This document shows, in pieces, positions 34,522 to 43,213 of a stretch of 64,000 nucleotides of DNA. The notes under the pieces were generated by a model, which saw only the letters and a list, made by a program, of their open reading frames with translations, was not told the origin of the DNA and searched no databases. Position numbers and translations under genes: made by a program. The first letter of the stretch is position 1, and every line of letters starts with the position of its first letter. Source of the stretch: Candidatus Melainabacteria bacterium (GTDB lineage Bacteria; Cyanobacteriota; Vampirovibrionia; Obscuribacterales; Obscuribacteraceae). The stretch covers positions 186,001 to 250,000 of the forward strand of contig JAFKGK010000006.1 in the NCBI GenBank assembly GCA_017307165.1, given 5' to 3'.

Positions 34522-34662
34522 TTATTTGCTATTGATAGACGCTCCCCCATTGTTTTGCGTGGGATGATTGCCGCTCAATATGGCAAAAGTTGTGACAGCC
34601 AAGATGGCTAAGAACACGACTAGTTTTTTCGCATCGGTGTCTTCTGCTATTGTCGTTTTCAT
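34522..34662 (-). CDS. 46-aa membrane peptide upstream of the dehydrogenase
   Basis: Starts at the ATG at 34662 with AGAGGA 7 nt upstream and ends with TAA at 34522. The product begins MKTTIAEDTDAKK, has one hydrophobic helix (about 14-30, LVVFLAILAVTTFAILS) and a polar Asn-rich tail. The ribosome site and the neat membrane helix make a real gene likely. Family unknown. It may share a transcript with the dehydrogenase. Confidence 0.6.
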   Translation of the reverse strand: MKTTIAEDTDAKKLVVFLAILAVTTFAILSGNHPTQNNGGASINSK

Positions 34663-34790
34663 AAATCTATCCTCTCCGTAATCTGATGATGCTCAGAGAC
34701 AGACCGGCCTGGTCGAGGTTCCAACAAAAACTATTGTAGAATTGGGTATCGGAAGTTTGGAGCGATAGACAGCCCATAAATGAGCAAAAT

Positions 34791-35447
34791 ATGAAAACCT
34801 ACATTCGATCCACTATTTTAATAGCGATTTTGCCAGGCTTGCTGGTCAATATATGCTGGACACCAGCTGTGCAGGCAGAAACCAAAACCGAGCCCCAAAT
34901 TGTCATCCAATCTACAAATCAGCCCGTATTGAGACTACATCTCGACAAATTGTTTGCTGATTACAAATCGATAGAAGGTGTCAGAGGCGGTGGCAATAGT
35001 AAAAAGCCCGTTGGGCAGTATCTAGTCGGTCAAACTCAATATAGATCCGGCTACGAAAAACTCACTCAAAAGGAGCTTATAGAATGGTATCAGGCGCTCT
35101 TCACTTTTCAAAAGGAGCATGCTGGGGGTTGGCGTGGGTTTAAACAAATCGCTGAAAGCAAAAATGAGTTGCCATCCGATGTCACTCTATTTGCCGAGCA
35201 AAATGCTGCAACTGGTGCTATGGAAAAGTCTTTTATCCCCTACAAGTATCAAGCGCAATATGCAAAAAAATGGTTTGAGATGTATAGCAAGCCCTACCGC
35301 GATGCCGTGATGAAAGACTGGTGGATCAACGATGCCATTCTGGACGGCAATTTGATGATCGGCCGCGTACATCTCAAAATAGCTCCGAGTGCCGATGGAG
35401 TTGCTTACGAGGATGCTGTCATGTCTTCGCTACAAAAAAAAGAATAG
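34791..35447 (+). CDS. Exported protein of unknown function
   Basis: 218 aa with a clear signal peptide (MKTYIRSTILIAILPGLLVN, cleaved near AVQA at 29). The mature part is rich in aromatic and charged residues (KPVGQYLVGQTQYRSGYEKL, EWYQALFTFQKEHAGGWRGF); I recognise no family. No strong ribosome site at 34791. Its last 35 bp overlap the start of the next exported protein in another frame, so the two are probably translationally coupled. Confidence 0.65.
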   Translation: MKTYIRSTILIAILPGLLVNICWTPAVQAETKTEPQIVIQSTNQPVLRLHLDKLFADYKSIEGVRGGGNSKKPVGQYLVGQTQYRSGYEKLTQKELIEWYQALFTFQKEHAGGWRGFKQIAESKNELPSDVTLFAEQNAATGAMEKSFIPYKYQAQYAKKWFEMYSKPYRDAVMKDWWINDAILDGNLMIGRVHLKIAPSADGVAYEDAVMSSLQKKE

Positions 35448-36753
35448 GCATAGGGTTCATTCGCTTTTTCTCCTCGCTTTGTCGGCAATTTTGCAATCAG
35501 GCTGGCTTAGTGCCGCTCACGCTGCCGAAAGCAATGCATCGGCTGCGCGTGATGCGTTTGCAATCCAGGTGAAAATGCAAAAATTAAACACGCAGTTGCA
35601 TTTGCAAGCTGCTCTGGTTGGCTTTAAGAAGCAGCGCCGCACTTGGCTATGGGATTTTGGCAATGGCTCAGCAACAGAAGGTGGCTTGATCGCCGCGACA
35701 TGTCTCTTTTGGAATCACAATCAGGACAAACTCGTCATACAGCATTTGCCTGATGCGAGACTGAGATATGTCCACAATCGCATCGATGGCAATGCCATCG
35801 CGGGCACCATCTATCCACAGATAGCAGGCCAAGGTGTGGGTTTAGCAGGAGCATTTTATGAGCTTATACGCGACTCTCAAAGATCCCTCTATCTACGCAA
35901 AAATGGTCTAAATGGAAAATCCGCAATCAAAAAAATGGTGGCACTCAATCATGAATTTGATAGTACATTGGCAGACAGTGATGATCTAAGTGATCCAGAA
36001 AGAAGACTTTTGTGTGCTCTGCGTGATGCAGCATTGCAAGAGTTTGTCCGGCTTGAGGGACGTGCGGGGCGCATTGCTACTGCAAATTATATCGAAGACG
36101 GAGTCAGCCTTACACGCAATACTGTTGGTATCGTGGGCAATGCTCTCAATGCGGCAGGCAATGTCAATTATGACAAGCATATGAATGCTAATGGCAATAT
36201 TTTAAATGCAATTGCTGCATCGATGATTTCTCTACGTCCTCTTGCAACAAATAGTGCTTCGATTTTGTGCCAGCATGTCAACACTCAAAAGATCAGAAAG
36301 CATTTTGCTATCTATAAATCGGATCAAGACCCATTAGATGAGGCGGAGAAAGCGTTGGCCGATTTGAAAGATCTGAAAAATACAAGTACGGATATCGAGA
36401 ATTACCAGCTGTATCTAGCATTTTTGCAAGAACAATCTGAGTTGAGCGATGCGGAGCGTCAAGCCGACGATCGTGCTGCAGTGCGTCGATACAGAGAGTC
36501 TGTATATGGGCCTACCAAACTTGCTCAATCAATACTGGGACTTAATATCGGCTTCCGGAAGTTGCATAATGCGACATCGGATAATCGCTTGGCCGCAATT
36601 GGCAACACTGTATACACCGCCGGTCAGGCGGGCAATCTCAGCGAGCTCATACGAGAGCGGATTGTCGATGAAATGGACCATCGAAATAAGAGCAGGCAAG
36701 GGCGTCTGCCCGAGCAGATTTTACAACGACAAGCCCAAATCTTAGGTGATTGA
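35413..36753 (+). CDS. Exported helical protein of unknown function
   Basis: 446 aa from the ATG at 35413, chosen because it places a signal peptide (RVHSLFLLALSAILQSGWLSAAHA) right after a basic n-region; an in-frame ATG at 35389 would add eight residues. The mature protein is mostly helical, with TRNTVGIVGNALNAAGNVNYDKHMN around residue 225 and a charged region (DEAEKALADLKDLKN) later. No domain recognised. It overlaps the preceding gene and ends just before an inverted repeat at 36756-36780. Confidence 0.65.
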   Translation: MLSCLRYKKKNRHRVHSLFLLALSAILQSGWLSAAHAAESNASAARDAFAIQVKMQKLNTQLHLQAALVGFKKQRRTWLWDFGNGSATEGGLIAATCLFWNHNQDKLVIQHLPDARLRYVHNRIDGNAIAGTIYPQIAGQGVGLAGAFYELIRDSQRSLYLRKNGLNGKSAIKKMVALNHEFDSTLADSDDLSDPERRLLCALRDAALQEFVRLEGRAGRIATANYIEDGVSLTRNTVGIVGNALNAAGNVNYDKHMNANGNILNAIAASMISLRPLATNSASILCQHVNTQKIRKHFAIYKSDQDPLDEAEKALADLKDLKNTSTDIENYQLYLAFLQEQSELSDAERQADDRAAVRRYRESVYGPTKLAQSILGLNIGFRKLHNATSDNRLAAIGNTVYTAGQAGNLSELIRERIVDEMDHRNKSRQGRLPEQILQRQAQILGD

Positions 36754-36755
36754 GA

Positions 36756-36780
36756 TCAATGAACGCGCCAGCGTCATTGA
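36756..36780. terminator. Bidirectional hairpin between convergent genes
   Basis: TCAATGA-A-CGC and GCG-TCATTGA form a 10-bp stem with a one-base bulge and a 4-nt loop. It occupies the short gap between the convergent genes ending at 36753 and 36789. T-runs are weak on both sides. Confidence 0.55.
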
Positions 36781-36788
36781 CGTCGCAT

Positions 36789-37280
36789 TTAAGCCGTTCT
36801 AGACGCATTTATATTATGGTGCGTTGGAGATTTTTTGCGCAAGTATTCTGTTGGCACGATGAGATTGCCAGTCTGAGACTGTTTTTCGATCAGTTCATCT
36901 AGCGGATGCTTGCGCATTATTGGAAAGTGCTCGGCTACACCCGGTTTGGAGAGCAGATCTATTGCGGTCTGCTCCAGCAATTCGGCTGCAGATGGACTGC
37001 CGTGATCGGCTTGTACGGGCAGATTTTTTACATTCCAGTGCTCAATTGCCTGGAGATTGGTATGAGTGATTCGAGGCTGTTCTTTATCTTCTGGAGCAAA
37101 GTTTTCGCCATCTGACTCGGCGATAACGCCTGGATATCCTTGCGAAGAAAACAAATATCTAACTTGATCGCGACGATGAAATTTTGCGCGAATAGCTTCC
37201 AATTCTTCTTCTTTAGATTCGTCTTCGTCGTCGATATTGAGTCCGAGATTAGTAAAAACTTTTGCTAGTGTCTGCCACAT
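36789..37280 (-). CDS. Hypothetical acidic protein
   Basis: 163 aa, ATG at 37280 with AAGGAGG 6-7 nt upstream, so a real gene. The sequence is charged, with DDEDESKEEELEAIRAKFHRRDQ near the N-terminus and LLEQTAIDLLSKPGVAEHFPIMRKHPLDEL near the C-terminus. No signal peptide, membrane helix or known domain. It lies 116 bp downstream of the DoxX-like gene on the same strand. Confidence 0.65.
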   Translation of the reverse strand: MWQTLAKVFTNLGLNIDDEDESKEEELEAIRAKFHRRDQVRYLFSSQGYPGVIAESDGENFAPEDKEQPRITHTNLQAIEHWNVKNLPVQADHGSPSAAELLEQTAIDLLSKPGVAEHFPIMRKHPLDELIEKQSQTGNLIVPTEYLRKKSPTHHNINASRTA

Positions 37281-37396
37281 GTGCGACCTCCTTAGGTTTG
37301 TACAAAAAACTTCCGTGTGATTTTGGACCTTGGGGTACGAAAGAAAGTTCCTGGCTAAACATATTTTTCCAAATGGTTAAACTTGGCTCCAATGCC

Positions 37397-37825
37397 TCAT
37401 CTGTAACCAGTTCTTGTCTTTGAGGATAATGTACTCGAGGCTAGAGCGCAAATCGCCAGGCTGATATCTAGAAATGCAATATGCAGCTCTTTCGGGATAG
37501 TCAGGACATTAATGGCGATACCTGCAAGCATTGCTGCAAAAATTCTCATGCCAATCCGTGGCTTTAGAGCTATCAAAATGCCTACGAGTATTTCCACCGG
37601 GCCTGATGCCCACATAATCTGCTGAGCCGTAAATGGCAGGATAGCATTGGCGAAAGGTGACACATAATGCGGCCAGTCAGTGATTATATTGAAAAATTTG
37701 TCGATCCCAAAGAGGATTGGTATCGCGGCAAATAACGGCTGCATCATGCGAAAGGCAAGCACCGATTTCTGTTGGCGATCTCCGGATGTCTGCGAGCTGT
37801 CGGTGGTTATAGGTAGAGTATGCAT
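37397..37825 (-). CDS. DoxX-like four-helix membrane protein
   Basis: 142 aa, ATG at 37825 with GAGGT upstream. Four hydrophobic helices lie at about 25-45, 55-80, 85-108 and 113-132; LFGIDKFFNIITDWPHYVSP and ASGPVEILVGILIALKPRIG are typical of DoxX-like proteins. The molecular role of this family is poorly defined; some members associate with thiol or sulfur oxidation. It diverges from the OmpR-type regulator at 37946. Confidence 0.7.
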   Translation of the reverse strand: MHTLPITTDSSQTSGDRQQKSVLAFRMMQPLFAAIPILFGIDKFFNIITDWPHYVSPFANAILPFTAQQIMWASGPVEILVGILIALKPRIGMRIFAAMLAGIAINVLTIPKELHIAFLDISLAICALASSTLSSKTRTGYR

Positions 37826-37907
37826 GATGACCTCGCAGCTTTGATGTCTTTTGATTTGTGCGCTCTGTGATGGTCAGTAGCTTTGGAGGTTCCCGGATTT
37901 TGCTTTG

Positions 37908-37945
37908 GTCTCATGATCGAGACAACGATCATTTATAATCGACGC
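37908..37945 (+). promoter_or_regulatory. Candidate promoter with palindrome, leaderless start
   Basis: A consensus TATAAT at 37934-37939 ends 6 nt before the ATG at 37946, so transcription would begin at or next to the start codon. No -35 consensus is found; instead GTCTC-ATGATC-GAGAC (37908-37923), a perfect 16-bp palindrome, covers that position, as an activator site might. Confidence 0.5.
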
Positions 37946-38620
37946 ATGTCCAAGCACAAGCTCCTCCTAGTCGAAGACCAGCCCGAGCTCGGAGAACAAA
38001 CACGCGATTGGCTCGAGCTCAACGACTACGCGGTCGACTGGGCGCTGAGCGGCCGGCAGGCTTTGGAGCGCCTCAGCAGAGCCGTATATGATTTGATCGT
38101 TCTAGATTTACACCTCGGCGATATAGATGGCAGTCAGGTGTGTGCCGAGTATAGGAAGATGGGCGGGACTGCTCGCATTTTGATACTCACCGGCCGAGAC
38201 TCTGCCGCAGATAAAGAAATGTGTCTGGATATTGGTGCAGATGACTATCTAATCAAACCGGCGGAGCCTAAAGAGATGGCCGCAAGGCTCAGAGCCCTCA
38301 TGAGAAGGTCACTGAGCCTTTCTGCACGGCTACTTAAAGTCGGCCCGGTACAGATTGACCTGGATGCTGCCAAAGTCTCTATACAGGGCTCAGAGATTGC
38401 TTTGCAGCCACAAGAATACGCACTGTTGGAGTTTTTGGCGCGACATCCTAATCGTATATTTGCTGCCGAAGTGCTCATCGATCGACTGTGGCGCGGTAAC
38501 GCCTCGCCTGACACTGTCCGCACTTGCATCAAGACACTACGCAAAAAGCTCGAAAACGCAGGCTACGACAAGATCATCAAGACTGTCCATGGCATGGGTT
38601 ATTGTCTCGAAAATCTGTAG
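37946..38620 (+). CDS. OmpR/PhoB-type response regulator
   Basis: 224 aa. Receiver domain with Asp54 (IVLDLHLGDIDG), Thr82 (ILTGRD) and Lys104 (DDYLIKPAE), then a winged-helix output domain (about 128-222) with LQPQEYALLEFLARHPNRIFAAEVLIDRLW and VRTCIKTLRKKLENAG, VHGMGYCL. Start at 37946 is the only one giving a canonical receiver N-terminus. No histidine kinase is adjacent, so it is an orphan here. It is probably leaderless. Confidence 0.92.
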   Translation: MSKHKLLLVEDQPELGEQTRDWLELNDYAVDWALSGRQALERLSRAVYDLIVLDLHLGDIDGSQVCAEYRKMGGTARILILTGRDSAADKEMCLDIGADDYLIKPAEPKEMAARLRALMRRSLSLSARLLKVGPVQIDLDAAKVSIQGSEIALQPQEYALLEFLARHPNRIFAAEVLIDRLWRGNASPDTVRTCIKTLRKKLENAGYDKIIKTVHGMGYCLENL

Positions 38621-38700
38621 AAACCCTTAAGATGCCCCGCTTAATCAAAAATCTTTTCGAAGGCGCTAAGATATGCGCACTTTCGGACAATCAATACTAT

Positions 38701-39519
38701 ATGCAATACATGCAAAACATGCAAAAACTCACTTTTTCTCTCCTGGGACTATGTGTTGCAGGCTGCACTTTCATCACCTCACCTGCCCAGGGCCAAGCAG
38801 TCGGCCAGGACGAGGTCGATAAGCATCTCAAGGCGCAGATCATGCAGGCTGTGCAAAAGTTTCAGGGAGGGGACAAGGATGGTGCCTTTGCTCTGCTCAA
38901 CCAGATTTTGACGGTCGATCCCGCCAATCTTAACGCGCTCAATGCGCAGGCTGGCTTTATGCAAGCATCCGGCGACTTAAAGGGCGCACTGGCCTCGCTC
39001 GATAAGCTCATCGAGCTCTATCCCGAAAACCCCAAACTCCTCTTTAATCGCGGACGTGTATACACTGCCCTCAATGATCTGCCCAATGCGCTCAAAGATT
39101 ACGACCGCTCGATCAAAGCCGATCCTGATTTTGCCATGGCCTATAGCAACCGCGGCATGACTCGTGGCGATCTCGGTCAGCTAGATGATGGTATCAAGGA
39201 TTTGCAGCGGGCTTCCGAGCTTGCCCCCAATTTGCCGGATGCGCATAACAACCTCGGTATGATCTATGTAAAACAAAAGAAATGGCAAAATGCGCTCGAT
39301 GAGTTTAGCAAAGCAATCCAATGCGGCAATCAGTCGGTGAGTTTTGTCAATCGCGCCCGCGTGAGAGTGATGATGGATGACCGCGACGGTGCGATATCGG
39401 ATTATCGCAAGGCCATATCCCTGATGGAGAGTGGCCGGAGCGCTCAGACTGTCCCTGGCGGCGAAAACCTCGATGTCGTACGGCACGAGCTTAAGCTTGC
39501 CCAAAGTAGCACCAAATAA
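38701..39519 (+). CDS. TPR lipoprotein
   Basis: 272 aa from the ATG at 38701; ATGs at 38710 and 38719 are equally possible and an open frame continues upstream. The N-terminus has a lipobox (LCVAGC), so lipid attachment to Cys is predicted. The mature region holds about five TPR units (ALASLDKLIELYPENPKLLFNRG, ALKDYDRSIKADPDFAMAYSNRG, GIKDLQRASELAPNLPDAHNNLG). It ends 6 bp before the GCS2-like gene, suggesting a shared transcript. Role: envelope scaffold, by inference. Confidence 0.8.
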   Translation: MQYMQNMQKLTFSLLGLCVAGCTFITSPAQGQAVGQDEVDKHLKAQIMQAVQKFQGGDKDGAFALLNQILTVDPANLNALNAQAGFMQASGDLKGALASLDKLIELYPENPKLLFNRGRVYTALNDLPNALKDYDRSIKADPDFAMAYSNRGMTRGDLGQLDDGIKDLQRASELAPNLPDAHNNLGMIYVKQKKWQNALDEFSKAIQCGNQSVSFVNRARVRVMMDDRDGAISDYRKAISLMESGRSAQTVPGGENLDVVRHELKLAQSSTK

Positions 39520-39525
39520 AGCAAT

Positions 39526-40749
39526 ATGACAAAAAAATCTATTAATAACGACCCCGACAATTTTCAGTTTGGTCTCGAAGGCGAGTTTATGCTGGTTTCG
39601 GAGACCGCACCTTTGTGGATCCACGATATGACTTTTGAGCATTTGCTCGATATCGTCGATGCAATCGATACCAGTGACTTGCGGATGGATGGCCTCAATA
39701 AAAAGCCTTTGCATCATCATCGCAATCATTATCTAATCGAGGGCTATACCCTCACCGATGCCTGTATGCAACCCGAAAAGCTCCTTCCTAAAGGCATCGA
39801 AGCCCGAACGCCGACGACAGCCACTATCGAGGAAGCCATAGCCACTCTCGATGACCTGCACACGCGATTGCGTACCGCCCTTGATGCCCAAGGCCTTGAT
39901 ACTGCTATCATCGGGCATCATCCTGTCTATTGTGATTTTGATTCGCCGCGCAATTATCATCGCGATGATTACTGGCAATGGGCGAGGACGGCCACTGCCA
40001 CTTATGGTCCAGATATCAATATTTCGCTGCCATCGATGCTCGATCGCCAGATCGACACAGGTGCGCTCGCTCTCAAGTCCAATTACTATATGCCGGCAGC
40101 GGCCGCCCTATCTTTTGCTTCACCCTTTTTTGAAGGCACACTCTGGCAACCTGCGATAGCAGGCGGAGAGGGGCGCGCCACCGGTAGTGATATCATCAGC
40201 GGCGTGGGTTTTGTCAGCGATGCTGATGTCGATTTTGATAGCTCGATCCAGGGCCGCTCTGTCAGGGCTTTCAGACGCTGTCTCTGGGCTCCTGCTCATT
40301 ATGTGCACAATGACGATCAGGATCGTCCGCGTTATGAGTTTAAGGCCTTTGAGATGGCCCAAGATTTGCGCGATTATCATGCTTATTTTCTTATCGGCCT
40401 GGCTATTTTGCTTGATGGCACTTTAAAAGGCGAGGCCACTCCGGTCGAGCATGTAACTCGCATGCGCCACACAGCTATTTATGGTCTTACCGATAGGCTC
40501 ATAAGAGATACTGCCGCTGAGCTTATCGATTCTGCCGACCGTACTGCTAAAAAATATGGCTTTGCAAACACCGGTCTAGACGAGATGCAGAGGCGCATCG
40601 ACACTCAAACTACGCCTGCCGATACGATGATCGCTCAGTACAAGAGATGCAGCAATGATCTGATGCTTTTTCTTGCAAGCAGAAAGGGCTTTACAGGTCG
40701 GCAGGGTGCCGAGAGTTTTGATGCTACTGCATTGACGACGACCGAATAA
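39526..40749 (+). CDS. GCS2-like glutamate-cysteine-ligase-family enzyme
   Basis: 407 aa. FQFGLEGEFMLV (13-24) and later IIGHHPVYCDFDSPRN, GPDINISLPS and RYEFKAFEMAQDLRDYHAYFLIGLAILLDG correspond to the carboxylate-amine ligase (GCS2) family, which joins an amino acid to a carboxylate using ATP. Members include gamma-glutamylcysteine ligase and related ligases of special metabolites. Which substrates apply here is unknown. The TAA overlaps the ATG of the following MFS gene (TAATG), so the product is probably linked to transport. Confidence 0.75.
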   Translation: MTKKSINNDPDNFQFGLEGEFMLVSETAPLWIHDMTFEHLLDIVDAIDTSDLRMDGLNKKPLHHHRNHYLIEGYTLTDACMQPEKLLPKGIEARTPTTATIEEAIATLDDLHTRLRTALDAQGLDTAIIGHHPVYCDFDSPRNYHRDDYWQWARTATATYGPDINISLPSMLDRQIDTGALALKSNYYMPAAAALSFASPFFEGTLWQPAIAGGEGRATGSDIISGVGFVSDADVDFDSSIQGRSVRAFRRCLWAPAHYVHNDDQDRPRYEFKAFEMAQDLRDYHAYFLIGLAILLDGTLKGEATPVEHVTRMRHTAIYGLTDRLIRDTAAELIDSADRTAKKYGFANTGLDEMQRRIDTQTTPADTMIAQYKRCSNDLMLFLASRKGFTGRQGAESFDATALTTTE

Positions 40750-42071
40750 TGCGTGAGGCGAGCCGGTCGGCGCCTATGGCGACCTTGTTGGCTGTCTATG
40801 CGGCTAAGGCCATCCGGACCGGAGCTTTTGGCGCAACCGCCGTGATCCTCGCGCCTTATCTGATCTTGCATGGTTTTGATGCAGTGCAGATAGGGGGTAT
40901 TTTGTCGGCTACCCTAATCCAGGACGCCTTGCTCACGTCCCTGGTCTCAGCGTATGCAGCCAGGATCGGTCTAAAGCGTGTCCTTTTGTTTGCTGCTCTT
41001 GCCATAAGCGTCTCTGGTATCGTTCTGGCTGGCACCAGCAGCAGTGCTCTTATCGTCGGCTGCATTATTTTCGGCATCATTTCCCCTGCTGGCTACGAAG
41101 GTGGACCCTTTGGCCCTATCGAGCAAACCCTGCTTGCAGCGGATGATAATGGTGATCTGACGCGCAAGATGAGTCATTACAATCTCTGCGGCTTTGCCGG
41201 TGCAGCTATGGGAGCTGCTTTTGCGGCCTTGCTCACGGCTGGATGTATCGTCCGGGATCCTGCAGCAATGTCGGCTGCTCAGACTCTTCATGCCCACAAT
41301 GCCTTTGGCCTGGTCATGATGGTTTATGCCGCGAGCGGCTTGGTGATGGCCTTGCTTTATGGTTTTTTACCGATAAATGAGACTTGTTCCAGCACAGCTC
41401 AACGCCCGACCCGCGCACCTTCGCCTGCAATTAAAGAGGGCAGGCGCAATATTTTTTGGCTTGCTGGTTTACAGAGCCTCGATGCCTTTGGTGGCGGTTT
41501 TGTCGTGCAAGCGCTTATTGCGCACTGGTTTATGATGCGCTATGGGGTCGATACTGCATTTGTCGGTACTGTTTTCTTTTGGGCAAATATCTTTGCGGCA
41601 TGTTCCTTTTTTGCTGCGCCATCGATATCAAAGCGTTTTGGGCTGCTCAACACGATAGTTTTTACGCACCTGCCTTGCAGTCTGGCGCTTTGTGCAATGC
41701 CTTTGATGCCGACAGCTTGGGCCGCCGGAGCTCTCTTATTGTTGCGTAGTTTCTTTTCATCGATGGATATTCCTGCCAGGCAGGCTTATTCGATGCTGAT
41801 TGTGCCTGTGCAGGATCGGCCCTTTGCTGCAGGTTTGACGACGAGTGCGCGTGCGGTATCACAGGCAATAGCGCCAGCTTTTTCTGGATGGGCGCTGGCC
41901 AATGCGACTTTGGGCCTGCCTTTTATCATTGGTGGCGCTGTCAAATCTATTTATGATCTGGCCTTATATTTTAGATTTAAAAACATCCAGCCGGTCACTA
42001 ATGACAGTAGCGAGCCGATTGATCTTGCTCTCGAAAAGCCCGCAAAACTGGAGCAGGTCGCCAGCAAATGA
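40749..42071 (+). CDS. MFS transporter
   Basis: 440 aa, about 12 hydrophobic helices, with the central charged loop near 215-235 (NETCSSTAQRPTRAPSPAIKEG). The loop after helix 2 (ARIGLKRVLLF) resembles MFS motif A. C-terminal half has RSFFSSMDIPARQAYSMLIVPVQDRPFAAGLT, typical of exporters of the drug/siderophore type. It overlaps both neighbours (TAATG, ATGA), so the three genes GCS2, MFS and PepSY-TM are one unit. It plausibly exports the ligase product. Confidence 0.85.
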   Translation: MREASRSAPMATLLAVYAAKAIRTGAFGATAVILAPYLILHGFDAVQIGGILSATLIQDALLTSLVSAYAARIGLKRVLLFAALAISVSGIVLAGTSSSALIVGCIIFGIISPAGYEGGPFGPIEQTLLAADDNGDLTRKMSHYNLCGFAGAAMGAAFAALLTAGCIVRDPAAMSAAQTLHAHNAFGLVMMVYAASGLVMALLYGFLPINETCSSTAQRPTRAPSPAIKEGRRNIFWLAGLQSLDAFGGGFVVQALIAHWFMMRYGVDTAFVGTVFFWANIFAACSFFAAPSISKRFGLLNTIVFTHLPCSLALCAMPLMPTAWAAGALLLLRSFFSSMDIPARQAYSMLIVPVQDRPFAAGLTTSARAVSQAIAPAFSGWALANATLGLPFIIGGAVKSIYDLALYFRFKNIQPVTNDSSEPIDLALEKPAKLEQVASK

Positions 42072-43213
42072 GCATCAAAGCAATCGGCAGGGCTCGCAGT
42101 TTGGCCATTCATCGTTGTTTAGGCCTGGTGTTTGGTGCCTACCTCTGCATGATGGGTTTGACTGGTACGGTCATAGTATTTAAAGATGAAATATCAGAGA
42201 GCCATGTACTAAAGATGGTGACAGAAGGCGCTGGACATGCTCTGGATGTGCCTCTTGTGCCCTATGATAAATGCGATGATGCTTTTACAAGGATATGCAA
42301 AAACATAAAAACGGTAGAAAGTTCCACAAAGCGTAAGGTAGTTTTTTATAAATCTCTCGGTGCTCGGAATAATCTTAGTCTTTTGACCCTAGCCGAGAGC
42401 AAGACGGCAGGTGGTGCATCCTACGCTTTCGTAAAATGCGTAAATGACAGTGCTCAAGTTCGCTTGCTTGATAGCAGCGAGCCCGCCTGGTTGCAATTTA
42501 TCATTGATCTCCACCACAATTTGTTGTGCGGCAAGCTCGGTCGCACCGTTAATGGTGTCATGGCTGTCTTACTTTTGATCTTGCTATTGTCTGGTGCTCT
42601 GGTCCTGACCTTCGAAAATGGCTATTGGAAAACCTTTGCGGCAGCCCATCGTTCACGCTGGCCATTGCGAGCGCGCAATCTTCATATTGCGCTCGGTGGT
42701 TGCAACGGGCCTTTTCTTGCTTTAATGGCCATTTGTGCTATTTATTTTGGATTTCCTGATCAAGTAAAAGCATTGTTGGGGGTTGATTTAAAGCCTGTAG
42801 CTTTGGATCTATCGACAAGTAATGACTTATCTAATGGTCTTGGGAAGGCCTTTAAATTGATTGCAAACACAAGCAATTTGTCTACGCCAGATTTGGACAG
42901 CATTGCCATGCCAAAAAAGAACAATCGAGCAGTCCGATATTGGTTTAAAGGGCAGATGGGTTTAAGCAATGAGATTTGGACGGATGGTTTCAATGGAGCT
43001 CAACTTGCCGGTACGACAGGGCCAGCGAGGTTTAGCTCTGAGTCATTATTGTTGTGGTTTGCTCGTTTTCACTTTGGTCAATGGGCAGGATTTTTTAGCA
43101 AATGTATGTGGGTGATACTGGGATGGATGCCCGTTGTGCTTTATGCGACTGGGTGTTGGATATGGTCCAAAAAGTTCAAAATGTCAAAAAAATCCAAAAA
43201 ATCCGATAGCTGA
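42068..43213 (+). CDS. PepSY-associated membrane protein (PepSY_TM)
   Basis: 381 aa. SLAIHRCLGLVFGAYLCMMGLTGTVIVFKDEI (about 11-42) and FIIDLHHNLLCGKLGRTVNGVMAVLLLILLLSGALV (about 143-178) are the two diagnostic segments of PepSY-TM proteins, with conserved His in HR and LHH; two more membrane helices follow near 212-230 and 350-370. Relatives (PiuB, FpvG-like) sit in iron-siderophore loci and are thought to reduce iron. ATGA overlap with the MFS gene. It ends directly at the stop of the convergent kinase gene. Confidence 0.85.
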   Translation: MSIKAIGRARSLAIHRCLGLVFGAYLCMMGLTGTVIVFKDEISESHVLKMVTEGAGHALDVPLVPYDKCDDAFTRICKNIKTVESSTKRKVVFYKSLGARNNLSLLTLAESKTAGGASYAFVKCVNDSAQVRLLDSSEPAWLQFIIDLHHNLLCGKLGRTVNGVMAVLLLILLLSGALVLTFENGYWKTFAAAHRSRWPLRARNLHIALGGCNGPFLALMAICAIYFGFPDQVKALLGVDLKPVALDLSTSNDLSNGLGKAFKLIANTSNLSTPDLDSIAMPKKNNRAVRYWFKGQMGLSNEIWTDGFNGAQLAGTTGPARFSSESLLLWFARFHFGQWAGFFSKCMWVILGWMPVVLYATGCWIWSKKFKMSKKSKKSDS

